NCBI GenBank assembly: GCA_029907515.1
Contig: JARYLT010000010.1
Span: 1 to 55,122, forward strand
Direction of reading: 5' to 3'
DNA: 55,122 nucleotides
Source of the DNA: Spirochaetota bacterium
Lineage (GTDB): Bacteria; Spirochaetota; UBA4802; UB4802
Position 1 is the first letter of the stretch, and each line of letters starts with the position of its first letter. The notes beneath the pieces were generated by a model. That model was not told the DNA's origin, did no database searches, and saw nothing but the letters and a program-made list of their open reading frames with translations. Below are positions 9,526-19,441 of this stretch, in pieces. The translations under genes and the position numbers were made by a program.

Positions 9526-11334
9526 TTAGTGTTCCTCTACTTTTGGGATTCTTCCTGCTGCTTTGCATGATTCTTCAACAGCAGCTAAAAGATCGAATGT
9601 GGATACATAATCAGTATCCTTCTTTACTTTTGCTTCATACATTTCTCTGAAATTCTGGATAGTAGTATATATTGGATTAGGTGATGTCTGTCCCAAACCG
9701 CAACGGCTGGTGGCTTTCACTATCTTACACCAATCTTCCAGTTCCTGAACATCTTTTGTTGATGCCTTTCCAGACATTATCTTTTCCAACTTCTGTTTAA
9801 GTATTACATTACCTGCTCTACATGGAACACACCAGCCACAGGATTCTTCCACAAAGAAATCCATGAAATTATGGACTATTTCAAAAAGATCGCGGTCAGG
9901 TCCTATGATAATAATTGAACCACCGGTTGCCAGATCATCAAAGCAGATTCTTCGTCCAAAATCTTTCTTGCCTATGCATGTGCCTGATGGACCACCTACC
10001 TGAACAGCCTTTGCTGTTCTGCCACCAACCATTTCCAGTAACGTTGATATGGTAGTACCAAATTCAACTTCATAAACACCAGGATTCTGACAATCTCCAG
10101 AAACACTTAACAGTTTTGTTCCCTTTGACTGTGCGGTACCCATCTTTGCAAACCATTCGCCACCTTCTAACATAATGCGAACTGCACAACACAATGTTTC
10201 AACATTGTTTACAGTTGTAGGATAGCCAAGGTAACCTTTCTGCACCGGGAATGGTGGACGGTTACGTGGTTCACCACGCTTGCCTTCAGCTGATTCAATG
10301 AGTGCTGATTCTTCGCCGCATATATATGCCCCTGCACCCATCTGAATTCTGATATCAAAATCAAACCCTTTGCCTGCAATATTTTTACCAAGTATTTTCT
10401 TTGCACGCAAATCTTCGAGTACCTTTTCAAGGTATTTCTTCAAATAAAGGTATTCAGCTCTAAGGTAAATAATACCTTCATTTGCCCCTACAGCATACCC
10501 TGCAATGGCCATGCCTTCAAATAACATGTGGGGCAATTCAGTTAAAATTACACGGTCTTTAAATGTTCCCGGTTCACCTTCGTCTGCGTTGCAAATAACA
10601 TAATGCTTTGCACCTTCAGCTTTTCTACAGAATTCCCATTTCATACCAGTTGGGAAACCTGCACCACCTCGGCCTCGAAGATTAGCAATTTTAACTTCTT
10701 CAATTACATCTTCTGGCTTTTTAGAAAGTGCAGCTTTAATTGCAGAACCTTGCTCAAAAGGTGCAAAGAGTACCGTGCCCTTTCGCATAATATTATTCTT
10801 TACCATTGCACGGATCAAATCAGACTGATTTGCACCATCGCCGTACTCTTTTACAAGATCCTTAACATCTTTCCCGGCTTTCATCCCGGCTACTATCTCT
10901 TTCACCTTATCCTGAGTAAGGTTTGTAAACACAACACCATTAATGATAGCAGCAGGCTCCTGATCGTTCATACCGATACAAGAAGTATCGTACAAACCAA
11001 TAAGGCCATCAGAAGTTGTTCTTCCAAAGCTGCAACCTACAGCATCTTCAAATGCTTTTGCAATTGCAGCACGGCCTTTCATATTAGCAACCGCACTGTT
11101 ATTCAGATATACCGTATACTTGCCTCTAGGGGTTTTTGTAAAGAAGTGGTAAAATGTTATCACCCCTTCAACATCAACCTTTGAAAGATCAAGTAGCTTA
11201 GCAATCTGACTAACAGCCTCATCCGACACACACCCTAATTCTGTCTGCACATCTGTGATGATGTCCATTAAACGGGTCCTGTCGTTTTTGTACTTTGAAA
11301 CAACCTGTTTAACAACCGCATCTAAGCTTGCCAT
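9526..11334 (-). CDS. hoxF: Hydrogenase diaphorase subunit HoxF with N-terminal HoxE/NuoE-like domain
   Basis: NuoE-like N-terminus then NuoF-like GRGGAGFPTGMKWEFCR, NADEGEPGTFKDR, CGEESALIESAEGKRGEPRNRPPFP, ESCGWCVPCRAGN; GAGGTAAT-ATG start. Confidence 0.94.
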   Translation of the reverse strand: MASLDAVVKQVVSKYKNDRTRLMDIITDVQTELGCVSDEAVSQIAKLLDLSKVDVEGVITFYHFFTKTPRGKYTVYLNNSAVANMKGRAAIAKAFEDAVGCSFGRTTSDGLIGLYDTSCIGMNDQEPAAIINGVVFTNLTQDKVKEIVAGMKAGKDVKDLVKEYGDGANQSDLIRAMVKNNIMRKGTVLFAPFEQGSAIKAALSKKPEDVIEEVKIANLRGRGGAGFPTGMKWEFCRKAEGAKHYVICNADEGEPGTFKDRVILTELPHMLFEGMAIAGYAVGANEGIIYLRAEYLYLKKYLEKVLEDLRAKKILGKNIAGKGFDFDIRIQMGAGAYICGEESALIESAEGKRGEPRNRPPFPVQKGYLGYPTTVNNVETLCCAVRIMLEGGEWFAKMGTAQSKGTKLLSVSGDCQNPGVYEVEFGTTISTLLEMVGGRTAKAVQVGGPSGTCIGKKDFGRRICFDDLATGGSIIIIGPDRDLFEIVHNFMDFFVEESCGWCVPCRAGNVILKQKLEKIMSGKASTKDVQELEDWCKIVKATSRCGLGQTSPNPIYTTIQNFREMYEAKVKKDTDYVSTFDLLAAVEESCKAAGRIPKVEEH

Positions 11335-11706
11335 ATTACCTCTTTTTGATATTTAATAATTAATTTATGATTAGTATAAATTTAATAATTGTTACGCAAA
11401 AAATAATGATAAAAAGGAATCAGTACAATCCTTCAATATTGAACTTTAATTTCAATAAAAAAATTTAGATTTAACGCATTTTTACCAATAAGTGCTATTA
11501 TTATAAAAATATTATATTATTATTGCTATTATTTTAACAATATATATTCATAATATGCCATCATAGAATACAATATATTAAAAATCCCAGTATATAATTT
11601 ACAATTTTAATATATCATTTTATATATAAATATCCATAGATTCGTATAGTAAATACTAATTTATTATTAATCAGGATTATAATTTTTTATCCTGTTTCTA
11701 ATCAGT

Positions 11707-11862
11707 ATGGAAAAAAATAGTTGGTTATTACCACAATCAGCAATAATTACTAAAAATGTTTTATCAGAAATGAATTATATACTCCTGCTGACAAAAGCAT
11801 TAGAAATAACCAGACATTTGTTGCATGAAAAAATAAATTTATTTCATTATAAACTTCCATAA
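11707..11862 (+). CDS. Possible 51-aa small ORF, function unknown
   Basis: MEKNSWLLPQSAIITKNVLSEMNYILLLTKALEITRHLLHEKINLFHYKLP*; no clear SD; below the ORF-track cutoff. Confidence 0.2.
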   Translation: MEKNSWLLPQSAIITKNVLSEMNYILLLTKALEITRHLLHEKINLFHYKLP

Positions 11863-11959
11863 TTTAGATTTATTGTAAATTTAAAAAATTTGAAAAATCC
11901 ATATATACTCTTAAAAAATTCTTGCAAAAACTTATATTAGAACTATTTTAGGAAAAAGT

Positions 11960-12031
11960 GCGGGTGTAATTCAGTGGTAGAATGTCAGCTTCCCAAGCTG
12001 AACGCCGTGGGTTCGAGTCCCATCACCCGCT
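11960..12031 (+). tRNA. tRNA-Gly(CCC)
   Basis: Acceptor GCGGGTG/CACCCGC, anticodon arm TCAGC-TTCCCAA-GCTGA, T-arm GGGTTCGAGTCCC. Confidence 0.95.
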
Positions 12032-12057
12032 CATTTTTTTATATAAACCCCTTCCAC

Positions 12058-12069
12058 AGTAACTATCGC
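12058..12069 (+). repeat. Dispersed motif AGTAACTATCGC (exact), extended AGTAACTATCGCCCATAA
   Basis: Exact 12-mer between tRNA-Gly and cysK. Confidence 0.8.
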
Positions 12070-12175
12070 CCATAATAAAAAATTATGTATTTCCTTTTCA
12101 TGGCGATATAATAACAATTGACATATTTATTCATATAGTATTGTGTACCATATACATTAATTCATAGCTATTTAT

Positions 12176-13120
12176 ATGCAAAAGGCTAATTCACATGTTG
12201 TAAATGTTACTACTCACTCCCTTATTGCTGCCATAGGGAATACTCCTCTTATTGAGTTATCAAAACTTTCACCCAAAGGAAGCAGAATATTAGCAAAATT
12301 TGAAGGTGCAAATCCTGGCGGTTCCATAAAAGACCGTACAGCCTGGTACATGATTAAAAAAGCAATTGAATCAGGAACATTAACGCCCAACAAAACTATA
12401 CTTGAACCAACAAGTGGGAATACGGGTATTGGTCTTGCAATGGTTGGTTCTGTATTAGGATACAAAGTTGTTCTTTGCATGCCAAAATGTGTCAGCGTTG
12501 AACGCCAGCAAACGCTTATTGCGTTTGGAGCACAATTAGTGTTGACTGATGGTTGCATGGGTACTGATGGTGCAATAATCCAGGCACATAAAATGTATGA
12601 AGAAAATCCAGATGTTTATTTTATGCCCAATCAGTTTTCCAATCCGGCAAATGTACTGGCGCACTATGAAACAACCGGAGCAGAAATTCTGGAGCAAACT
12701 GGCGGGCAGATAAGCGCTTTTGTAGCAGGACTGGGAACCACAGGAACCATTATGGGTGTAGCCAAAAGACTAAAAGAATATAATCCAAAAATCAAGATAA
12801 TTGGCGTTGAACCTGTCCCAGGTCATTCAATTCAGGGTTTAAAGAATATGCAGGAGGCGATAGTTCCTGATATATATAATCCCGGCATGCTTGATGACAT
12901 CATTACCATTGACGATGAAACCGCATTTGAACATACACGCAAATTAGCATTACAGGAAGGCCTTTTCTGTGGCATGTCAAGCGGTGCTGCCGTTGCAGGA
13001 AGCATTCAGGTTGCAAACGATCTGAAACAGGGTACTGTGGTTACTATCCTACCCGACAGGGGTGATCGATACCTTTCAACATCGCTATTCCAATCAATTT
13101 GCGCCAAATGCCCACCGTAA
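12176..13120 (+). CDS. cysK: Cysteine synthase (O-acetylserine sulfhydrylase)
   Basis: IGNTPLIELSKL, NPGGSIKDRTAW, EPTSGNTGIGLAMV, GLGTTGTIMGV. Confidence 0.93.
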   Translation: MQKANSHVVNVTTHSLIAAIGNTPLIELSKLSPKGSRILAKFEGANPGGSIKDRTAWYMIKKAIESGTLTPNKTILEPTSGNTGIGLAMVGSVLGYKVVLCMPKCVSVERQQTLIAFGAQLVLTDGCMGTDGAIIQAHKMYEENPDVYFMPNQFSNPANVLAHYETTGAEILEQTGGQISAFVAGLGTTGTIMGVAKRLKEYNPKIKIIGVEPVPGHSIQGLKNMQEAIVPDIYNPGMLDDIITIDDETAFEHTRKLALQEGLFCGMSSGAAVAGSIQVANDLKQGTVVTILPDRGDRYLSTSLFQSICAKCPP

Positions 13121-13142
13121 GATTTGATGCAACATTCTGAGT

Positions 13143-14414
13143 TCAAAGTTCTATCGAACCTTCAATTTTTTCTTCAGATACCGATGTTATCATGACAGGT
13201 ACTATCGAACCCAACTTGCTTCTACTATAATGATAATTTTCAAGTGCAACTTTTAGATAGGTATCGGTAAGTGCCGTTATACCATCCCCATCTTTTTCTA
13301 TGACTGCTGGACGAATTGTATTTAAAAACTGTAAACGATACTGGTATGAACATTCTCGTGCGACATCGCGCAAACGTTGTGCTCTGGCATGGATAATATC
13401 ATATGGCAATGGGCGATAGTTACTGGAAAGTGTCCCTTCCCTGGGTGAATAGCTGAACTGATGAACATAGGCAAACGACAATCGTTGTACCAATTCTAAC
13501 GTTGCTTCAAAATCTTTTTCTGTTTCTGAAGGGTATCCAACAATAATATCAGTACCGATAGCAATCTCTGGCATTGATGTCCTTATTGTGTCAATGAGCT
13601 TTGTATAGAAATCTACTGAATATGGCCGATTCATGTGCCGAAGAACAGGATCAGAACCTGATTGCAGCGGCAGGTGAATGTGTTTGCAAACTTTATCATG
13701 CTTTAAAATATCTATCAGTTCTTCACTAAGGTGTGTAGGTTCAACTGACGTTACCCGTACTCTGAAATTACCATCAAGAGTAATTATTTTCTTTATAAGC
13801 GATGCTAATGTATCATCGTTATACTGATATTTACCAATAGTTATACCAGTTAATACAATTTCAGGACAATTACATTCAATCAAAAATTGTGCATGTTTTA
13901 CAATATCATCCACCGGCCTTGATGTTGGATTACCACGCACTTTTGGGACAATGCAATATGAGCATCCCCCATCACATCCATCCTGAATTTTGATATAGCC
14001 ACGCGTTCGCATAAATGGCAATGCATACGCATTTGCAATAGTACTTATGGAAGTGTCTCCATTATCTGTATCAATTGCCCCTGATAAAATAACCAGTTGA
14101 TCTTTTTGCATATTTGTAAATGATGCCTGTACTTCATTCATGGCATCAAGTTCATCTTTATGTGTTTCAACCATGCAACCCGTAACAATGACCTTGCCAG
14201 TTTTGGAAAATTTTGAACCCTGGCGAATATAATTACGGCATTTTTTATTGCTTTTATCTGTCACTGTGCAGGTGTTAATGATAACAATATCTGCAGGAGA
14301 GCCAAAGGGGACCGCTTTAAAACCTGAAGATAAAAACTGTGATGCTATCTGAGCAGATTCATACTGATTACATTTACACCCTAACGTCTTTATTGAAAAC
14401 GTTTTTTCATACAT
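13143..14414 (-). CDS. mtaB: tRNA (t6A37) methylthiotransferase MtaB
   Basis: KTLGCKCNQYES, radical SAM CDGGCSYCIVPKVRG; 423 aa. Confidence 0.9.
   Translation of the reverse strand: MYEKTFSIKTLGCKCNQYESAQIASQFLSSGFKAVPFGSPADIVIINTCTVTDKSNKKCRNYIRQGSKFSKTGKVIVTGCMVETHKDELDAMNEVQASFTNMQKDQLVILSGAIDTDNGDTSISTIANAYALPFMRTRGYIKIQDGCDGGCSYCIVPKVRGNPTSRPVDDIVKHAQFLIECNCPEIVLTGITIGKYQYNDDTLASLIKKIITLDGNFRVRVTSVEPTHLSEELIDILKHDKVCKHIHLPLQSGSDPVLRHMNRPYSVDFYTKLIDTIRTSMPEIAIGTDIIVGYPSETEKDFEATLELVQRLSFAYVHQFSYSPREGTLSSNYRPLPYDIIHARAQRLRDVARECSYQYRLQFLNTIRPAVIEKDGDGITALTDTYLKVALENYHYSRSKLGSIVPVMITSVSEEKIEGSIEL
13413..13424 (-). repeat. Dispersed motif AGTAACTATCGC (exact) inside mtaB
   Basis: GCGATAGTTACT on +; encodes S-N-Y-R-P in mtaB. 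Confidence 0.75.
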
Positions 14415-15192
14415 TGCTCTCGGTTTTTTTAATCTCCCTGAAAATAATTCGCATCCTGGTTGCTGCAGTAAGATTTGTAGTAACTGCCATAAGAATCATA
14501 GCACCAATCATAACGATTTCAGGATTGACCGATGAATTTTTGAATAATACCTGGAAGAATGGGTGTAAAACTGAAATGACACACAATATTGTTAATCGCT
14601 CAGCTCTCTGCATTACTCCCCGTTTTGTAGTGATACCTATAGCTTCTCCTCGTGCCTTTGTATAACTTACCAGTTCTGATCCTATTAAAGCTACTATTGT
14701 GGCAAGTAATGCAATGAAATTATTCTGATAATACAACGCTATGCCTAAAAACACAACACCTTCACTGTATCTATCAACACATGAATCCCAGTATGCACCT
14801 GATTTTGTTACTGTATTAGTTGTTCGTGCAACACGGCCATCTATTATATCCAGCGTTGCACTTACTATGAGTATCCACCCTGCCAGACCAAAATTCCCAA
14901 TATAATAAAAATAAGCACTGACAAAAGCCAGTATAAGGGAAATTGCAGTAATAGTATTGGGTTTTATTTTAAAATAAATAAAGAAATTAATAAATGGCTG
15001 ATTAACCCAATACCAGAATTCCCTGAAAATAAGGCCCATAAACGTTTCATGCATTCTTGCTACTATTTCAGGATCCTTAGGCCTTTTAGGATATATAAAT
15101 AAAAAAACAATAAAACTTAATAAAGCCAGTGCATTAATGATAATCAATGGCAATAGGGAACGAACAATTTCATTTTGCAAAAATTCAACCAT
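14407..15192 (-). CDS. CDP-alcohol phosphatidyltransferase family protein
   Basis: DIIDGRVARTTNTVTKSGAYWDSCVDRYSEG (DGxxAR…GxxxDxxxD motif). Confidence 0.88.
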   Translation of the reverse strand: MVEFLQNEIVRSLLPLIIINALALLSFIVFLFIYPKRPKDPEIVARMHETFMGLIFREFWYWVNQPFINFFIYFKIKPNTITAISLILAFVSAYFYYIGNFGLAGWILIVSATLDIIDGRVARTTNTVTKSGAYWDSCVDRYSEGVVFLGIALYYQNNFIALLATIVALIGSELVSYTKARGEAIGITTKRGVMQRAERLTILCVISVLHPFFQVLFKNSSVNPEIVMIGAMILMAVTTNLTAATRMRIIFREIKKTESNV

Positions 15193-15320
15193 ACATACTA
15201 CCCTATAAAAGCAAATAATAATGTGGGGTAACCAGCTTATGCAGCAGTATTGATAATAGTCAAGTATATTTGCAGTATTTAATCTGGTTTTCTAAAAAAT
15301 CACATACTGAATATATTTAA

Positions 15321-16397
15321 TTACTTTTCTTTTGTCATTCTATATATAAATCGCGCACGTTCATTTGCCGGGTCTACTTCTAAAGCTTTCTTAGAATAAT
15401 AATTTGCCTTGTTATTGTTTTTATGTTTCATGTATAATTCAGACAACGCTATATAAGCACCAGTATGTGTTGGATCTAACTCAATAACTTTTTCAAATAT
15501 CTTCTTAGCTTCAACATCATCTGGATCAGTTTGTTTATAATACATGATTCCAAGCATATACAAAACTTCAATAGAATCAGGCATAATGATTAATGCTTCT
15601 TTTGCATATTTAATGCCGTCTTTAATATATTTTTCTTTTAGTGAAGCAGGTATATTTGTTTCATATGCTTCTATAAATCGTGTTTTTGCCATGTAATATA
15701 ATAACTCATATATATCTTGCTTATCAACTATCCTGTCTTTATTTTTGTATGCCTGTTCAAATTCATTAAAAGCAAATTGTAAAACATTGTCATTAAAATA
15801 TATTTTACCCAGTTCAATATGAGCTTCTGGATAGCTGGCATCAAGAATAATTGCCTGATTATATTCTTTTATGGCATTGCCAAATTCACCGGTGTTTTTA
15901 TAATAATCACCCCGTGCTTTATGAATCTTTGCAAATTCAGGATATGCACCTTCAAATCGTTGAATAACCCTATCACCTATTGTTGATAATCTGAAATATC
16001 CATACCCAACCAGCATATCGCCAAATGATTGTGAACGGAAAATAGTTTCAACCGTAAAACGGGAAACAATTAAATTATTAGTATTTATCACATATAACGT
16101 TGTTCCTTTATGGATACCGTCAGTATTATAAAGCCTGACAGTTACTTTTGTTTTAGGCTGGACTGTGCGGGTTAATTCCTGTTTTGCTGTATCTTCCCTT
16201 TCCCCAATGCTGATAATTCTCCCCTTAACTATCGCTTTCCATGCAACATAATCATTTTGTGTATAAAAAACAGGAATAATCTGACCAGGATTATCATATT
16301 TCATCTGGCCGGTTGCAAAGATAGTACTCACTAATAAAAATACGATACAAATAGAACGATTCAAAATGTGGAGAATATGATTATTAATGATTCCCAT
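15321..16397 (-). CDS. TPR-repeat exported protein
   Basis: N-terminal hydrophobic segment; repeated TPR-like helices; start overlaps upstream stop (TAATG). Confidence 0.8.
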   Translation of the reverse strand: MGIINNHILHILNRSICIVFLLVSTIFATGQMKYDNPGQIIPVFYTQNDYVAWKAIVKGRIISIGEREDTAKQELTRTVQPKTKVTVRLYNTDGIHKGTTLYVINTNNLIVSRFTVETIFRSQSFGDMLVGYGYFRLSTIGDRVIQRFEGAYPEFAKIHKARGDYYKNTGEFGNAIKEYNQAIILDASYPEAHIELGKIYFNDNVLQFAFNEFEQAYKNKDRIVDKQDIYELLYYMAKTRFIEAYETNIPASLKEKYIKDGIKYAKEALIIMPDSIEVLYMLGIMYYKQTDPDDVEAKKIFEKVIELDPTHTGAYIALSELYMKHKNNNKANYYSKKALEVDPANERARFIYRMTKEK

Positions 16398-17539
16398 TAT
16401 TTTTCCTTTAAATATCGTAAAGGATTAAGTGGCGTTATATATTTCCTGAATTCGAAATGTACATGTGCTCCGGTTACTGAACCCGTCATGCCACTTTTCG
16501 CAATAACCTGCCCTTTCTGAACGCTATCACCTTCCTTAACTAAATTATTACTATTATGCCCATATACAGAAATATACCCATTATCATGTTTTAATACAAC
16601 CACATTTCCATAACCATCTTTCCATCCTGAATAAATTACTGCACCATTAAGAGCCGCTCTAACAGGTGTCCCTACATCACAACTTATATCCAACCCGCAG
16701 TGAAATTGCCTGCCTTTACCCAATGGATTCTTTCTAGTCCCAAAACTTGATGTAATTTTGCCATTTACCGGCCATAGTAACGATATATTTAATTTAATTT
16801 GACTATTTTCTTTTGATTTTTCTCTTTTTGCTATATATGTAGTATGTTTAATGTTAATATCATTTAAATCTACATGAGTATCTGGTATAAAAATTGTTTG
16901 CCCATTAATAACACAATTGGAATTTTTTAATGAATTATTAACCATAATATTATGTAAAGGAACTTTATAAAGACGAGCTATTGCTATTAATGACTCTCCT
17001 TTTTTTACTTTGTGAAAAACCCCTTTTCTGTTGGGAACTATGATCATCTTCCCAGGCTTTAGAATATCGGGGTTATTTATATTATTTGCTAATATTATTA
17101 ACTTATAATTTGTATCAAATTTTTGAGCTATCTTCCATATATTATCATTTTTTTGTATTTGATACTTAGTATGATGCCAGCGCTTATCTTTTTTTTTCAA
17201 TTCATCAATGTTATAACTTTTTTCTTTTTTTTTACTTTTTTGGGGATCTACCACAATCTTATTTGAAAGGTCTATATCATCATCAAAATTTTCGTCAAAT
17301 ATAACCTCACCTTCCAATTCAACCGGAGGTGTATCATTTTCCATCTTTATGCCATCAACAATAAGTTTGTTTTCAACTGATGACAGATTTGATGAAGCAA
17401 TTTTTGTATTATCCTTTGGTTTATCAGCAATCAGTGTAAATATTACTATCACAATAATAAATAACAGTGAAAAAAAACCATAAATAAAAGAATTCTTTTT
17501 CCTTTCTTCCGGGAAGGAATATCGTTTAAAATCATACAT
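16397..17539 (-). CDS. LysM + M23 family metallopeptidase
   Basis: Two LysM-like repeats; HCGLDISCDVGTPVRAALNG…GAHVHFEFRK. Confidence 0.92.
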   Translation of the reverse strand: MYDFKRYSFPEERKKNSFIYGFFSLLFIIVIVIFTLIADKPKDNTKIASSNLSSVENKLIVDGIKMENDTPPVELEGEVIFDENFDDDIDLSNKIVVDPQKSKKKEKSYNIDELKKKDKRWHHTKYQIQKNDNIWKIAQKFDTNYKLIILANNINNPDILKPGKMIIVPNRKGVFHKVKKGESLIAIARLYKVPLHNIMVNNSLKNSNCVINGQTIFIPDTHVDLNDINIKHTTYIAKREKSKENSQIKLNISLLWPVNGKITSSFGTRKNPLGKGRQFHCGLDISCDVGTPVRAALNGAVIYSGWKDGYGNVVVLKHDNGYISVYGHNSNNLVKEGDSVQKGQVIAKSGMTGSVTGAHVHFEFRKYITPLNPLRYLKEK

Positions 17540-17795
17540 TGTAACATCAATCCTAAAAAATATTAAACTTCTAGTAGCAATGTATTATATTAATCGACAT
17601 ACGCCAGCTATAGAATTAATCAATTAGATAATAATTGTATAAATATAACTAATTAACTAATCACAATTATAGCCATTTTAAACCCTGTAATTGGTTTATT
17701 TCAGGTTCCTTCTGTGATATGAATATAGAGGAATAGATACTGGGGAACGTTTTAAATGATAAAAATAAAATCGTATTTTTACCAGAATTGATTTT

Positions 17796-18938
17796 TTATG
17801 AATACACTGAAATGTTTTGCTTATGTTTATCTAATGTTTCAGTTATTTCTATTATTCTTTCCTTCAATAATTGAATTCCCTGGCCAGTTAAACTTGAACC
17901 AGGTATAGCATCTGGAAACCGCAAACGCACATACTGGATTGTTTCCTCTTTTGCAATATCAAGTTTATTGAAATATAGTATAACTGGTTTGTTACTGCAA
18001 TCCAATAATTGTAATTCGTGATTCACTACCTTTATAGCTTTTTCGATATCTATATCCAGGCCTACAACATGTATAATAAAATCTGAATATTTTATCTCTT
18101 CAAGTGTAGACTTAAATGATTCAACAAGATGTGAAGGGAGATTATTGATGAAACCAACAGTATCAGTTAACAAGACTTTGTGGCATTCATCCAGATAGAC
18201 AATTCGGGTATATGCATCAAGAGTAGCAAACAACCTATCTTCAACAAATAAGTCATCCTTTGCGAGCATATTTACAAGAGTTGATTTCCCTGCATTGGTA
18301 TATCCAACTACTGCACCAATTATTTCATTCTGTAGACGCTCCTGCCTCTGCACATTTCTGTGCATGGATATGTGTGATAGTTTCTTTTTAAGGGTTTGTA
18401 TTCTTTTAACAATATGTCGCCTATCAGTTTCCAGCATTTTTTCCCCAGGACCCCTTGTCCCAATTCCACCTCCTAACCTGGATAAAACACCTCCAAGACC
18501 TTTAAGTCGCGGTAAAATATAGTTAAGTTGTGCAAGTTCAACTTGAATCTTTGATTCGACAGTTTTAGCTCTACATGCAAAGATGTCCAGTATAACCTCG
18601 GTTCTACCAATAACACGACAACCAAGAAAATTTTCAAGGTTTCGTATCTGAACAGGTCGTATGGTATTTAAATCAAAGACTACAAGCCTTATTGATTGTT
18701 GCTGGATAATTTTTTTTATTTCTTCAAGTTTACCGCTACCAATAATATATGCTGGATCAAGTGAAATCCGTTTAACTACTAGCTTAGAAACAACAACAGC
18801 GCCCGCTGTTATTACCAGTTGTCTTAATTCATCTAGTGAATGAAACACTTCTTCTTCATTATCGTTTGGTAAATGTATTCCTATAAGAATAGTCTTTTCA
18901 TTTTCAGAAATGGGGATTCTATTTACTGATGCATCCAT
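17796..18938 (-). CDS. hflX: GTPase HflX
   Basis: GGIGTRGPGEKMLETDRR, GYTNAGKSTLVN, LTDTVGFINNLPSHLVESFKSTLEE. Confidence 0.95.
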   Translation of the reverse strand: MDASVNRIPISENEKTILIGIHLPNDNEEEVFHSLDELRQLVITAGAVVVSKLVVKRISLDPAYIIGSGKLEEIKKIIQQQSIRLVVFDLNTIRPVQIRNLENFLGCRVIGRTEVILDIFACRAKTVESKIQVELAQLNYILPRLKGLGGVLSRLGGGIGTRGPGEKMLETDRRHIVKRIQTLKKKLSHISMHRNVQRQERLQNEIIGAVVGYTNAGKSTLVNMLAKDDLFVEDRLFATLDAYTRIVYLDECHKVLLTDTVGFINNLPSHLVESFKSTLEEIKYSDFIIHVVGLDIDIEKAIKVVNHELQLLDCSNKPVILYFNKLDIAKEETIQYVRLRFPDAIPGSSLTGQGIQLLKERIIEITETLDKHKQNISVYS

Positions 18939-19419
18939 TTGATATAACTTTTGACCCGGTTGTAATAAAATTTTTTTTAAACCAGCCTTGATTTACTTCC
19001 AGAGCAAATTTAGCAGGGTATTTTGATGAGTATGTTGGAAAAGTTTGATATGGTTTCATATCCTGAATATCATTTATTATTCCATTTTTATCTATGAATG
19101 CAATACTCAAAGGGATGACGGTATTTTTCATCCAGAATGTTCTGTAATCCTCATCATCAAAAACAAATAGCATCCCGCAATTATCACATAATTCTGATCT
19201 CCCCATGAGTCCTTTAGCATGCTCTTCACCTGTTGCAGCTATCTCAACATTACAATTTATGGGTCTATTTATTGTATTAATAATGTATATAACACAATTT
19301 TTTTTATTTTGTGCATAAACAACAAACTTTCCATTAAAATAACATTTCTGCACAATAACAAAATACATTGCGTTTATTAGTATCAATACAAATATACTGT
19401 TTTTTTTAAACATTTTCAC
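18919..19419 (-). CDS. DUF192 family exported protein
   Basis: N-terminal signal-like segment; AKGLMGRSELCDNCGMLFVF…FWMKNTVIPLSIAFID. Confidence 0.85.
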   Translation of the reverse strand: MKMFKKNSIFVLILINAMYFVIVQKCYFNGKFVVYAQNKKNCVIYIINTINRPINCNVEIAATGEEHAKGLMGRSELCDNCGMLFVFDDEDYRTFWMKNTVIPLSIAFIDKNGIINDIQDMKPYQTFPTYSSKYPAKFALEVNQGWFKKNFITTGSKVISNGCISK

Positions 19420-19441
19420 TATTTACTTTTTATTAATAATT

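Noticed and set aside
10603-11184. 193-aa plus-strand ORF
   Set aside because: Fully antisense to the well-supported hoxF; composition and lack of motifs indicate a shadow ORF.
16228-16239. TTAACTATCGC in the TPR gene as a motif copy
   Set aside because: Two mismatches and no extended flank similarity.
17630-17690. ATAATTGT…ACAATTAT inverted repeat
   Set aside because: Short arms in AT-rich sequence; expected by chance.
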